Shown here one piece after another: positions 17,497-25,423 of a stretch of 64,000 nt of DNA. The stretch spans positions 124,001 to 188,000 of the forward strand of contig CAZSTS010000001.1 in NCBI GenBank assembly GCA_964609965.1. Direction: 5' to 3'. Numbering within the stretch: position 1 is the stretch's first letter; each line of letters starts with the position of its first letter. Source of the stretch: JAHJDR01 sp964609965. GTDB lineage: Bacteria; UBA10199; JADGCS01. The position numbers and the translations under genes are program-made. The notes below the pieces were generated by a model. That model had not been told where the DNA came from and made no database searches. It saw only the letters and a list, made by a program, of their open reading frames with translations.

Positions 17497-20007
17497 ATGA
17501 TAACATACAATTATGACACAGCGTTAACCGAAGCCACAAGATGTTTGATGTGCGACGATGCCCCTTGTCACAAAGGCTGTCCTGCCTCAGTGAATCCAAG
17601 AATGTTTATTAGAAAGATACGCTTTGGAGACATGGCAGGCGCTGTAAGACTTCTTCGTAACGTTAATATTTTATCAGCATCATGTGCTTATATTTGTCCA
17701 TGTCAGTCAACTTGTTGTGGTGAGTGCACAAGTGAAAAACTCGACAGTTCAATCGATATTGCAGGACTTCAACGTTATGTCATGGCATGGGAAAAAGAAA
17801 ATGGGTTTGTTGATATCAAAACGCCGACTTCTAATGGAAAAAAGGTAGCCGTCGTTGGTTCAGGCCCTGCAGGGCTTTCCTGTGCAGCGAATCTCGCTTC
17901 TAAAGGTTATAGTGTAGAAGTTTTTGAAAAAGATAGCTCATTTGGTGGCCAGCTCAGGCTTTCAATTCCAGCCTTTAGATTGCCTCCTGAAGTTTTAGAT
18001 TTTGAAATAGAATTCATCAAAAATCTAGGTGTTAAATTTCGTAATAATTCCGAAATAAAAGATTTAAACAATCTGAAAAATGAGTTTGATGCCGTGTTTG
18101 TGGCCACAGGTCTTATGGGTTCCCGAAACCTAGGGATCGAAGGGGACACTAAAGATGGTGTGTATCAGGCTCTAGACTTTCTCATTCGCTCTAAAAAGGG
18201 CGAGAAATTTAATTTGGGCAAGCGAGTTCTAGTTGTTGGTGGTGGAGATACGGCAATTGATTCAGCCAGAGTCGCCAAAAAAATGGGCGCTGATGTTCTC
18301 ATGCTTTACAGACGCACTCAAAAGGATATGCCAGCTTACAGGCCTGATATTGACCTCGCTTTCTCAGAAGGCGTTGAATTTTGGTTCAGAGTAGTGCCTG
18401 TAGAGCTAAAAGGTGAAGGAAAAGTTGAAGGTATACGGCTTAAACGTGTGAAATGGAAGGGCGAAGGCCGAAAAGCCAAGGAATTTGAGCAAGAAGGCCC
18501 TGATTTTGAGATAAAAGCAGATACAGTCATTAATGCTGTGGGTCAGACCATGGATAACGACTACGGCTTGGATAAGAATGACTGGGGCGGTATTCAATTT
18601 GATCAAAAAACAGCCATGGCAAAAGAGGGTATCTTTGTAGGTGGTGATTTTGCATACGGCGCAGGAACAGCAGTGGCTGCGATTGGAACAGGGACAAAGG
18701 TAGCAGAGGAGATTAATAAATTCGTAGGGGCGGGTCCCTGTGCCCGCCCGAATAATGCGGACGACCACAAGGGGTCGTCCCTAAAGGTAAATTATTTCAA
18801 AAAACCTGATGTAGATCTCTCCATCGATTTCTGCGGTGTGAAATTTGAGAATCCATTCGTATTAGCAGCAGCTCCACCATCTGATGAGCTCGATATGGTC
18901 AGAAATGGCTTTAAGGCAGGTTGGGCTGGTGCGGTTCTGAAAACAACGTCAGTCGAAAGTACTGCTGTTGATCTGAAATACCCCATGATGACGGCTGTTT
19001 CTCACGAAGGTAAGCGCGTCACAGCCCTTGGTAACATTGATTTGATCTCGGAATATCATATTGATGTTGTTGAAGACCGCGTGAAAAAACTCAAAGCAGA
19101 ATTTCCAAACAAGGTAGTCATTGCCTCAATCATGGGCAGCAAGAAAGAAGAATGGCAATCACTTGTCACCAGGCTTTCTGATGCTGGTGTTGATATGATT
19201 GAGTGCAGTTTTTCTTGCCCTCAAGGCAGTCTAGGAGCCAAACCAGGTCAGATGCTTGCCCAAGATGTGGCCCTTACAAAGACAGTAGCTGGATGGGTAA
19301 AAGATGCTGCCAAGGCACATGAAAGAAACGTGCCTGTGGTCATCAAAATCACGCCTCATGTTACTGACATCTGTGATGTGGCAGCTGCTGTGAGAGACGG
19401 TGGTGCTGATGCGGTTTGTGCATCGAATACCATTCAATCTCTTATGGGAATTGATCTCGAAACTTTTATCCCTAATCCAAACGTCGAAGGAAAATCCACG
19501 TACTCAGGTATGAGTGGACCAGCGATTAGACCAATCACGCTTAAAGTGATTTCTGAGATCGCCAAGAAAGTTGGCATCCCTATCACCGGTACTGGTGGCC
19601 CTGTCACATGGAAGGATGCTGTTGAGTTCATGCTCTGTGGAGCCACAACGGTTCAGTTTTGCACAGCAGTCATGCATTACGGGTATGACATTGTCGATGA
19701 TCTCAAAGATGGGATGATTGAATACTTGCATAAAAAAGGCATGAATGATGTGTCTCAGCTCATTGGAAAGTCACTTCCTTTTGTGGTTTCACACGATGAT
19801 CTCACTTATAAATCTAAAGTGGTTTCCAAAATTGACTGTGAAAAATGTATTAGAGATGATCTTTGTTACATTGCGTGTCGTGATGGTGGTCACATGGCTA
19901 TCTCACTTGATGACGAAAGAAAGCCAATCGTGGACGAAGAAAAATGTGTGGGTTGTGCAATGTGCCAACATGTTTGTCCAGTAACTGACTGTATTAAAAT
20001 TTCCTGA
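17497..20007 (+). CDS. Dihydropyrimidine dehydrogenase-like PreT-PreA fusion
   Basis: The 836-residue protein has the full order of a dihydropyrimidine dehydrogenase: an N-terminal 4Fe-4S helical domain (Cys16, 19, 24, 28 and a CAYICPCQSTC block), an FAD/NAD(P) domain with GSGPAG near residue 120 and VVGGGDTAID near 247, an FMN TIM barrel starting about 436, and a C-terminal two-cluster ferredoxin ending CVGCAMCQHVCPVTDC. The SFSCPQG loop (571-577) is present, but the residue aligned with the catalytic Cys of mammalian DPD is Leu587; from memory E. coli PreA also lacks that Cys. In this cluster it stands where E. coli has ygfK, another FAD/Fe-S reductase, so the substrate may be an oxopurine. 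A GTAGGGG palindrome is translated at residues 410-430, exactly at the PreT-PreA junction. SD GGAG. Confidence 0.85.
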   Translation: MITYNYDTALTEATRCLMCDDAPCHKGCPASVNPRMFIRKIRFGDMAGAVRLLRNVNILSASCAYICPCQSTCCGECTSEKLDSSIDIAGLQRYVMAWEKENGFVDIKTPTSNGKKVAVVGSGPAGLSCAANLASKGYSVEVFEKDSSFGGQLRLSIPAFRLPPEVLDFEIEFIKNLGVKFRNNSEIKDLNNLKNEFDAVFVATGLMGSRNLGIEGDTKDGVYQALDFLIRSKKGEKFNLGKRVLVVGGGDTAIDSARVAKKMGADVLMLYRRTQKDMPAYRPDIDLAFSEGVEFWFRVVPVELKGEGKVEGIRLKRVKWKGEGRKAKEFEQEGPDFEIKADTVINAVGQTMDNDYGLDKNDWGGIQFDQKTAMAKEGIFVGGDFAYGAGTAVAAIGTGTKVAEEINKFVGAGPCARPNNADDHKGSSLKVNYFKKPDVDLSIDFCGVKFENPFVLAAAPPSDELDMVRNGFKAGWAGAVLKTTSVESTAVDLKYPMMTAVSHEGKRVTALGNIDLISEYHIDVVEDRVKKLKAEFPNKVVIASIMGSKKEEWQSLVTRLSDAGVDMIECSFSCPQGSLGAKPGQMLAQDVALTKTVAGWVKDAAKAHERNVPVVIKITPHVTDICDVAAAVRDGGADAVCASNTIQSLMGIDLETFIPNPNVEGKSTYSGMSGPAIRPITLKVISEIAKKVGIPITGTGGPVTWKDAVEFMLCGATTVQFCTAVMHYGYDIVDDLKDGMIEYLHKKGMNDVSQLIGKSLPFVVSHDDLTYKSKVVSKIDCEKCIRDDLCYIACRDGGHMAISLDDERKPIVDEEKCVGCAMCQHVCPVTDCIKIS
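18724..18784. repeat. REP-like double palindrome translated inside the PreT-PreA fusion
   Basis: This 61-base unit starts GTAGGGGCGGG, closes its first hairpin with CCCGCCCG, and continues with GGACGACCACAAGGGGTCGT and CCCTAA. It shares ends and hairpins with the elements at 36352-36498 and 44837-44917. It is read in frame as a linker rich in Gly, Pro, Asn and Asp (residues 410-430). Confidence 0.85.
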
Positions 20008-20022
20008 TATAAGGATAATCCT

Positions 20023-21336
20023 ATGCTTCTCATCACTAACGCCAAAGTCCTTTGTCCAGACAAACTCATCGAGAACGGTGCTGTTTATATCGAAAACAAC
20101 CTTATAGCTGATGTGGGTGATTCTGAGGAATTGAGGAAGAAATACTCTGCACCAAAGCACATTGATGCCAAGGGTGGGTTGGTCATGCCAGGACTCACAA
20201 ATTGCCACACGCATCTGTATTCAACATTTGCGAGAGGCATGTCTTTAAAAGGCGATGTGCCGAAAAACTTCACAGAAATTCTCGAAAACTTATGGTGGAA
20301 GGTCGACAAGGCACTTGAGGCAGAGGATATTTACCATTCTGCTCTTATCCCTCTCATCGAATGTCTTAAGTCAGGCACCACAACCATTATTGATCACCAT
20401 GCTTCGCCAAATTTTGTCAGTGGCAGTCTTAAAAAGATTCAAGAAGCTCTTTCTGTTATTCCTGTGCGAGCTTCTCTTTGTTATGAAGTATCAGATCGCG
20501 ATGGTGAAGAAACCGCCAAAAAGGGGATCGAAGAGAATGCTGACTTTATCAAGGAATGTGCTGGATCTGACATGCTCCAAGGTCTTTTTGGTCTGCATGC
20601 CTCGTTTACAGTTTCGGACAAAACACTCGAAGAATGTGCCAAGGTTGTTTCAGATTTGGGAACTGGCATCCACGTGCACACAGCAGAAGATAGGGTTGAT
20701 TCGTTAGATGCCAGACGAAAATACAAGATGGGTGTTGTGGAACGCTGGAACAAACATGGCCTGCTTGGTCCAAAAACGCTCCTTGCCCATTGTGTCCATA
20801 TTAGCATGGCTGAAATGGATCTCATTTCTCAAACCCAAACAAATGTTGTTCATAATCCTGAATCGAACATGAACAATGCTGTTGGCTGTGCTGATGTAGG
20901 TAAAATGTTGAATAGAAACTGCCTTGTTGGTCTTGGAACTGATGGTATGACGTTTGATATGTTTCAAGAAGCCAAGTTCGCCCATTTGATCAGAAAAAAC
21001 TTTGAAGCAGATCCCACAAAGGGTTTTATGGAGGCGGGTACTCTATTATTTGAAAATAATTACAAAATCCTTTCGAATTATTTTAGCAAACCTTTAGGAA
21101 AGATCGAGAAGGGCGCTTTGGCAGATGTTATTATTCTCGATTATGATTCTCCAACACCGCTCACAAAGGATAATTTCCTAGGCCATTTTCTCTTTGGTAT
21201 GAATTCTAATCTCGTTAAAACAACGATCATCAATGGGAAGGTTTTGATGGAAGATAGAAAAATCGATGGCATTGATGAAGATGCGATTTACGCAAAGGCA
21301 AGGGAATTGGCAGAAAAAATGTGGGGGAGGGTATGA
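20023..21336 (+). CDS. ssnA: SsnA-like aminohydrolase
   Basis: The protein has 437 residues, like E. coli SsnA (442). The metal motif HTH is at residues 62-64 (NCHTHLYSTFARG), followed by HVHTAED, LAHCVH and GLGTDGM, the pattern of amidohydrolase-superfamily deaminases. SsnA is a regular partner of YgfK and XdhD in selenium-linked purine clusters and probably removes an amino group from, or hydrolyses, a purine intermediate. An AAGGA SD precedes the ATG 15 bases after the DPD-like gene. Its stop overlaps the thrC start in an ATGA arrangement. Confidence 0.88.
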   Translation: MLLITNAKVLCPDKLIENGAVYIENNLIADVGDSEELRKKYSAPKHIDAKGGLVMPGLTNCHTHLYSTFARGMSLKGDVPKNFTEILENLWWKVDKALEAEDIYHSALIPLIECLKSGTTTIIDHHASPNFVSGSLKKIQEALSVIPVRASLCYEVSDRDGEETAKKGIEENADFIKECAGSDMLQGLFGLHASFTVSDKTLEECAKVVSDLGTGIHVHTAEDRVDSLDARRKYKMGVVERWNKHGLLGPKTLLAHCVHISMAEMDLISQTQTNVVHNPESNMNNAVGCADVGKMLNRNCLVGLGTDGMTFDMFQEAKFAHLIRKNFEADPTKGFMEAGTLLFENNYKILSNYFSKPLGKIEKGALADVIILDYDSPTPLTKDNFLGHFLFGMNSNLVKTTIINGKVLMEDRKIDGIDEDAIYAKARELAEKMWGRV

Positions 21337-22535
21337 GTAAATATCAATTACACTGCCTCGACTGTGGCAAAACATTTAGTGCAGATGAAGTGGAATATGT
21401 TTGCCCATTTTGCAGCAAGCATCAAAAACCCTTTCATCCTTTATTTGGTCTTTTGCGTGTAGATTATGATTACGAAAGCTTGAAAACGACACTCACAAAA
21501 GAAGTTTTTGAAGAAAACCCAGTTGTTGGTCATTCACGTTACATTGATCTTTTGCCCATAGATAATGTTTCTTCTTTGCCACCATTAGACATTGGTCCCA
21601 CACCGCTTGAATCTGTTGAGCGCGTACGCGAAGAATTGGGGCTTAGGCAACTCTTTATCAAGAATGATACATGCCTTCCTACAGGATCATTCAAAGATCG
21701 AGCTTCTTCTGTGGTTGTAGCCAAGGCAAGGGAGTTAGGAAAAGATGTGATCACAACAGCCTCAACAGGTAATGCTGCCACAGCTTTAGCTGGTATGTGT
21801 GCGTCTGTGGGCATGAAGAATGTAATTTATGTCCCTGAATCAGCACCAAAGGCAAAGCTGGCTCAGATCGCGATGTTTGGTGCAGAAATAAACCTAGTCA
21901 AAGGCACGTATGATGATGCTGTGGCAGATTGCAAAAAAGCCACAGAGGAACATGGCTGGTATAATCGAAACACGGGTTACAATCCTTACACTGTAGAAGG
22001 AAAGAAAACAGCAGCCTTGGAGATTTGGGAGCAGCTTAATTACGAAGCTCCGGACAAGATTTTTATTCCTACTGGCGATGGTGTGATACTTTCTGGCACG
22101 TACAAGGGTTTTTACGATCTCTTACAAATTGGTCTTATCGACAAAATGCCACAGATTATTCCTGTTCAGGCATCAGGTTCTGCGGCTATTGTGGATGCTT
22201 TGGAAAAAGGCGATAAAAAAGTCACACCGCTTGATAAGGTTGAGACTGTTGCGGATTCGATATCTGTTGCAGCTCCAGCTTGTGGGGATTGGGCCTTAAG
22301 ATTTGTGCGAGAAACCGAAGGTTTTGGTATCAAGGTCGAAGATTCTGAAATCATTTCCGCCATCAAAGAACTCGCATCACTTTCTGGCATTTTTGCTGAA
22401 CCAGCTGCAGCTACTGCCTATGCAGGTCTCAAAAAAGCTGTGTCTGAGAATAAAGTCACTCCCAACGAAACCATCATCGTTCTTATCACAGGCACAGGTC
22501 TAAAAGATGTGGCTACGGCGATGAAATCTCTTTGA
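21333..22535 (+). CDS. thrC: Threonine synthase (or threonine-synthase-like PLP lyase)
   Basis: The N-terminus carries the zinc-ribbon-like pairs CLDC (8-11) and CPFC (24-27) seen in one class of threonine synthases, and the PLP lysine lies in TGSFKDRAS. Glycine-loop and ASTGNAATAL motifs also fit. The usual reaction converts O-phosphohomoserine to threonine. Translation is coupled to ssnA by a four-base overlap, with a GGGAGGG SD just before the ATG, so it is controlled with purine catabolism. It could be an ordinary biosynthetic gene recruited to the operon or a lyase acting on a purine-derived amino acid such as diaminopropionate; the sequence alone does not decide. Confidence 0.8.
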   Translation: MSKYQLHCLDCGKTFSADEVEYVCPFCSKHQKPFHPLFGLLRVDYDYESLKTTLTKEVFEENPVVGHSRYIDLLPIDNVSSLPPLDIGPTPLESVERVREELGLRQLFIKNDTCLPTGSFKDRASSVVVAKARELGKDVITTASTGNAATALAGMCASVGMKNVIYVPESAPKAKLAQIAMFGAEINLVKGTYDDAVADCKKATEEHGWYNRNTGYNPYTVEGKKTAALEIWEQLNYEAPDKIFIPTGDGVILSGTYKGFYDLLQIGLIDKMPQIIPVQASGSAAIVDALEKGDKKVTPLDKVETVADSISVAAPACGDWALRFVRETEGFGIKVEDSEIISAIKELASLSGIFAEPAAATAYAGLKKAVSENKVTPNETIIVLITGTGLKDVATAMKSL

Positions 22536-22569
22536 TCCCTTAGAAGCATACAAATTCAATTCAACAAGT

Positions 22570-22586
22570 GGGCACACTTGTGCCCG
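22570..22586. repeat. Short hairpin after the purine cluster
   Basis: GGGCACACTTGTGCCCG forms a seven-base-pair hairpin. It resembles a degenerate half of the GTAGGGG/CCCCTAC palindromes. No T-run follows on the plus strand, so it is not a convincing terminator. The rest of the spacer 22536-22693 shows no gene. Confidence 0.4.
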
Positions 22587-22693
22587 AAAAATAATAAAAT
22601 CACACACTTTATTTCTAGAATATACGATACACAGTTTGTGTAGAGTAGTGGATTACAAAGAATACATTTGCCTCTTAGAAAAAGGAAATACTT

Positions 22694-23524
22694 ATGTTAG
22701 CTTCACATGCAGTAACACCCGCATCAAATGTACTGTTAGTCAGTTCTGCTGGGGCTCCTGGTTATAAAGGTAAGCCGTACATGTCACACGCAGCATCATT
22801 TATAGCGGATTGCATAGGTCCTGATGTAGAAGAAATACTTTGTATTCCTTACGCAAGACCGATGCACAGAACCCCAGAACAACAGACTAAGCGTATTCAA
22901 GAAGGCCTTCAGTCTTTAGGCAGAAGAATTGTAAATATTGATCGTTTTGATGATAAGCCACAAGCTGTTCTAAATGCACAAGCTATCTTAGTTGGTGGCG
23001 GTAACACGGCTATATTAAATAATACATTGCATAGACTTGGTCTTGTAGAGCCTATTCGTGAAGTTACGGCGGCTGGAACACCTTATATAGGATCCAGTGC
23101 TGGTAGCGTTGTAGCAGGAGATCTTCAAACTACAAATGATTTTCCTGTTGTGGATCTCAGCGAGGATCCAGATGGGCGCATTATCACAAGCGGATTAAGA
23201 TTGTTTCCTTTTAATGTTAATGCACATCATCCTCCAGAACCACCGGCTAATACTCTTGTAAACAGATTCTTGCTTGGGGTTCATAACTGGATAGGTCAAA
23301 GGCTAAATATTACTCGCCACGGAGAATCAAGACCGGGTCGTATATTTGAGTTCCATGGATATCATGATCAACCTGTTCTGGCCCTTAGAGAAGGGGCTAT
23401 GGCACTTTACCGTGGTGGCAGACTTGTTATTACAGGAGTTAACACTGCGCTTTTGTATGTAAAAGGTGCAGAAGCTCCAATAGAATTAGCAATTGGAGAG
23501 GATATCACTTTTTTGTTGAGGTAG
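22694..23524 (+). CDS. pepE: Peptidase E-like (S51) protease
   Basis: The 276-residue protein shows GGGNTAIL and YIGSSAGSVVAG, the nucleophile-elbow serine of family S51 (dipeptidase E/cyanophycinase), followed by a histidine-containing NVNAHHPPEPP that could supply the triad histidine. Dipeptidase E cleaves Asp-X dipeptides in the cytoplasm. No signal peptide is seen. It has an AAAGGA SD and stands alone between the purine cluster and the toxin-antitoxin pair. Cyanophycinase-type specificity is a less likely alternative. Confidence 0.82.
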   Translation: MLASHAVTPASNVLLVSSAGAPGYKGKPYMSHAASFIADCIGPDVEEILCIPYARPMHRTPEQQTKRIQEGLQSLGRRIVNIDRFDDKPQAVLNAQAILVGGGNTAILNNTLHRLGLVEPIREVTAAGTPYIGSSAGSVVAGDLQTTNDFPVVDLSEDPDGRIITSGLRLFPFNVNAHHPPEPPANTLVNRFLLGVHNWIGQRLNITRHGESRPGRIFEFHGYHDQPVLALREGAMALYRGGRLVITGVNTALLYVKGAEAPIELAIGEDITFLLR

Positions 23525-23590
23525 ATAGCTATATAGTAATGTTGGGTATATGAGATAATGTGGGAATCAAACCTCAAAATCCCATTTCGA

Positions 23591-23640
23591 ATCCCAGTCC
23601 AGTCCCAAATGGGACTGATATGAGACTGATCTGGGACTCG
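23591..23640. repeat. AGTCCCA/TGGGACT palindromic repeat
   Basis: The spacer after pepE holds CAGTCCCAAATGGGACTG and flanking AGTCCCA-like words. Read on the minus strand it contains GTCTCATATCAGTCCCATT, a 19-mer identical to 35957-35975 just upstream of the RAYT gene. This is a second dispersed palindromic family. Confidence 0.7.
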
Positions 23641-23732
23641 CCAAAAATATCCTTGTAATAATATCAATAGATTACATTTTATTCATGTTGGCATGAATCA
23701 TGCTTAATAGTTTGTTGTGATATTCAGCAAAA

Positions 23733-23777
23733 TTAACATTGATTCATGTAGCTACATATAATATAATGTAGCTACGT
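23733..23777 (+). promoter_or_regulatory. hicA promoter with two operator palindromes
   Basis: A -35-like TTAACA (23733-23738) and a perfect -10 TATAAT (23757-23762) are 18 bases apart. The palindrome ATGTAGCTACAT (23746-23757) lies between them, and a near-identical ATGTAGCTACGT (23766-23777) covers the expected start of transcription. The two copies are 20 bases apart, about two helical turns, as expected for cooperative binding by a ribbon-helix-helix antitoxin. Confidence 0.75.
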
Positions 23778-23784
23778 ATGCCAA

Positions 23785-24021
23785 ATGACAAAACGAGACA
23801 AAAGATTTCGTAAATTACTAAACAGACCAAAATCTGTAACATGCTCTGAGATTGAATCTGTACTATTAGAATTAGAATTTGAGAAAATAGAAGCTAAAGG
23901 GAGCCATAAAAAGTTCAAACATTCTGTATTGAAAAGTGATTTGATAATTCCAGTACACAATAATGATTGTAAAGAATTTTATAAGAAGCAAATAGCAAAG
24001 CTGCTAAAAAAACATTTTTGA
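23785..24021 (+). CDS. hicA: HicA-type mRNA interferase toxin
   Basis: The 78-residue basic protein has the HicA fold signature: helix, then E-K-I-E-A-K-G-S-H-K-K-F-K-H with the catalytic histidine of GSH, then LIIPVHNND and a C-terminal KKQIAKLLKKH helix. HicA cleaves mRNA in a double-stranded-RNA-binding-like fold. The ATG at 23785 lies just after the twin operators, with little or no leader and no clear SD. The antitoxin candidate follows at once, the usual toxin-first order of HicAB. Confidence 0.85.
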   Translation: MTKRDKRFRKLLNRPKSVTCSEIESVLLELEFEKIEAKGSHKKFKHSVLKSDLIIPVHNNDCKEFYKKQIAKLLKKHF

Positions 24022-24029
24022 GATCAATT

Positions 24030-24359
24030 ATGAAAAGAAAAAAACAAACATCCCATCATTTTATTACTGTTCATCATAAGAAATATGCCTACAATCTTAC
24101 TCCAATCAATAAGCGTACCACACATGTTATTTGTTCAGACGCAAATATTGACCAAGAATTCTTAAACGAAGACATTGCAGCACTTCTCTTAGATCTTCCA
24201 AGTCTTATTTTAGCTGAAAAAAAGTATAAAAAAGAACAATCTGACGTGATTCGGTTCAGAGTAAGCCCAGAGGATAAAAAATACATAGAGCAAAAAGCTA
24301 ATCAAAAGGGCTTTAAGAATGTTTCTGGTTTCTTGAGAAAGTTAGCGTTGGAGGCGTAG
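24030..24359 (+). CDS. Antitoxin candidate with C-terminal ribbon-helix-helix
   Basis: The 109-residue protein begins with a basic segment and a region that could be a reduced HicB-like domain. It ends with VIRFRVSPEDKKYIEQKA and GFKNVSGFLRKLAL, a ribbon-helix-helix pattern (beta strand, two helices) used for DNA binding. The frame is also open from a TTG at 24018, but the ATG at 24030 has a GAGAT SD. It starts nine bases after hicA. It should neutralise HicA and bind the two palindromes upstream. The N-terminal part does not look like a standard HicB, so the family is uncertain. Confidence 0.75.
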   Translation: MKRKKQTSHHFITVHHKKYAYNLTPINKRTTHVICSDANIDQEFLNEDIAALLLDLPSLILAEKKYKKEQSDVIRFRVSPEDKKYIEQKANQKGFKNVSGFLRKLALEA

Positions 24360-24376
24360 GTAATGAGGGGCGGGGA

Positions 24377-25054
24377 TTATCTAGTTGTTAGCTGATCAAA
24401 TCCTTCAAGCTTTCTTATAATTTCATTAATATCTTGTTCTAATTCAGGAAAATGGGATAAATGATCTAATTTAAAATCTACAAGAAGGCCTCCTTGAAAA
24501 TAAATGAAAGACTCTTCATCTGTTTCTATATCAGAAATAGTTAATTGAAAATCTCCTCCCTCATCAACTTCCAGTTTTCCAGAGTATTTATCAGGATATT
24601 CTAAAATATTAGCAACTGTGTTCTCAATATACATTCTATGATACTCATCTTTATCCTCATAGCTTAGTCTATCAAAACAAGCGCTTGTAAAAGCATCTTG
24701 AACATTAGGATTATCAAATTCAATAGAGCTTTCAACGGGAATGGCTTCACGATAATTAGCGTGCCAATAACATGGCCGTATTTTTATTGGTTCACCTGCA
24801 TTCCCATGATCACAACCTTGCTCTACACTAGAATAGGAATCACTTGGATCAGCAAAGCCAACAACATCTGTATCTTCATCAATACGAATCCAATGAGTGT
24901 ATCCAGGAAGGTCTGTTCTGCCATATTTCTTCAGATCATTACTACTTGAATAGTAAGGGCTTCTTTTATCTAAGCTTGCCTCTTGAAATTCTTTGACAGT
25001 GATTGGTTCGTTTTCCAAACTACACATTTCTGCTAATACTGGGGGTACTGCCAT
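24377..25054 (-). CDS. Hypothetical acidic protein
   Basis: This is a 225-residue acidic protein with an AAAGGA SD directly before the ATG, so it is probably a real gene. It has aromatic and Asp/Glu-rich segments and four or more cysteines, and no signal peptide or membrane segment. I recognise no domain. It converges on the toxin-antitoxin pair, which together with hicA suggests an accessory region between 22.7 and 26.2 kb. Confidence 0.6.
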   Translation of the reverse strand: MAVPPVLAEMCSLENEPITVKEFQEASLDKRSPYYSSSNDLKKYGRTDLPGYTHWIRIDEDTDVVGFADPSDSYSSVEQGCDHGNAGEPIKIRPCYWHANYREAIPVESSIEFDNPNVQDAFTSACFDRLSYEDKDEYHRMYIENTVANILEYPDKYSGKLEVDEGGDFQLTISDIETDEESFIYFQGGLLVDFKLDHLSHFPELEQDINEIIRKLEGFDQLTTR

Positions 25055-25189
25055 AATCTATTCCTTTCTAAATATTCTCTAATTTTATTATCGGATGATT
25101 TTAAAAAATGATGCCAGGATTTAGAGCTATTTTAGGCGAGGGGTGATTCTGGGTATACGGTTTAAAAAGGGATGAGATATGAGTAATGA

Positions 25190-25223
25190 TCCTGCTTCGT
25201 CCGTTAAGGCGGACTACGCAGGA
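25190..25223. repeat. Palindromic hairpin CCTGCTTCGTCC...GGACTACGCAGG
   Basis: CCTGCTTCGTCC and GGACTACGCAGG flank a short spacer, GTTAAGGC, forming a near-perfect hairpin with a mismatch. It resembles the many short genomic palindromes in related environmental genomes. No second copy is seen in the window. The surrounding gap (25055-25423) shows no convincing gene. Confidence 0.55.
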
Positions 25224-25423
25224 CAAAGGTGATGAGTGGGGGGCATTGAATTTTGTTGTAATATGGAATGCAATAAAATCATATAGATACCTGTTTTCTC
25301 GAGAAAAAAAACAATGATTTTTCACGAAACATTTGCTGGGCTAGGCCGAAGAAATAATTGGGCAAAGAGTATACAGGAATCAAGTCTAATAGAGAGTGGA
25401 TGTCCTAAAAGAAAGGACGATTT

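Noticed and set aside
22570..22586. Possible terminator of the purine operon
   Set aside because: The hairpin lacks a T-run on the plus strand. It fits a degenerate palindrome half better.
25101..25325. Minus-strand ORF of 74 codons in the spacer before 25424
   Set aside because: No SD, no conserved feature, and it spans a palindromic repeat.
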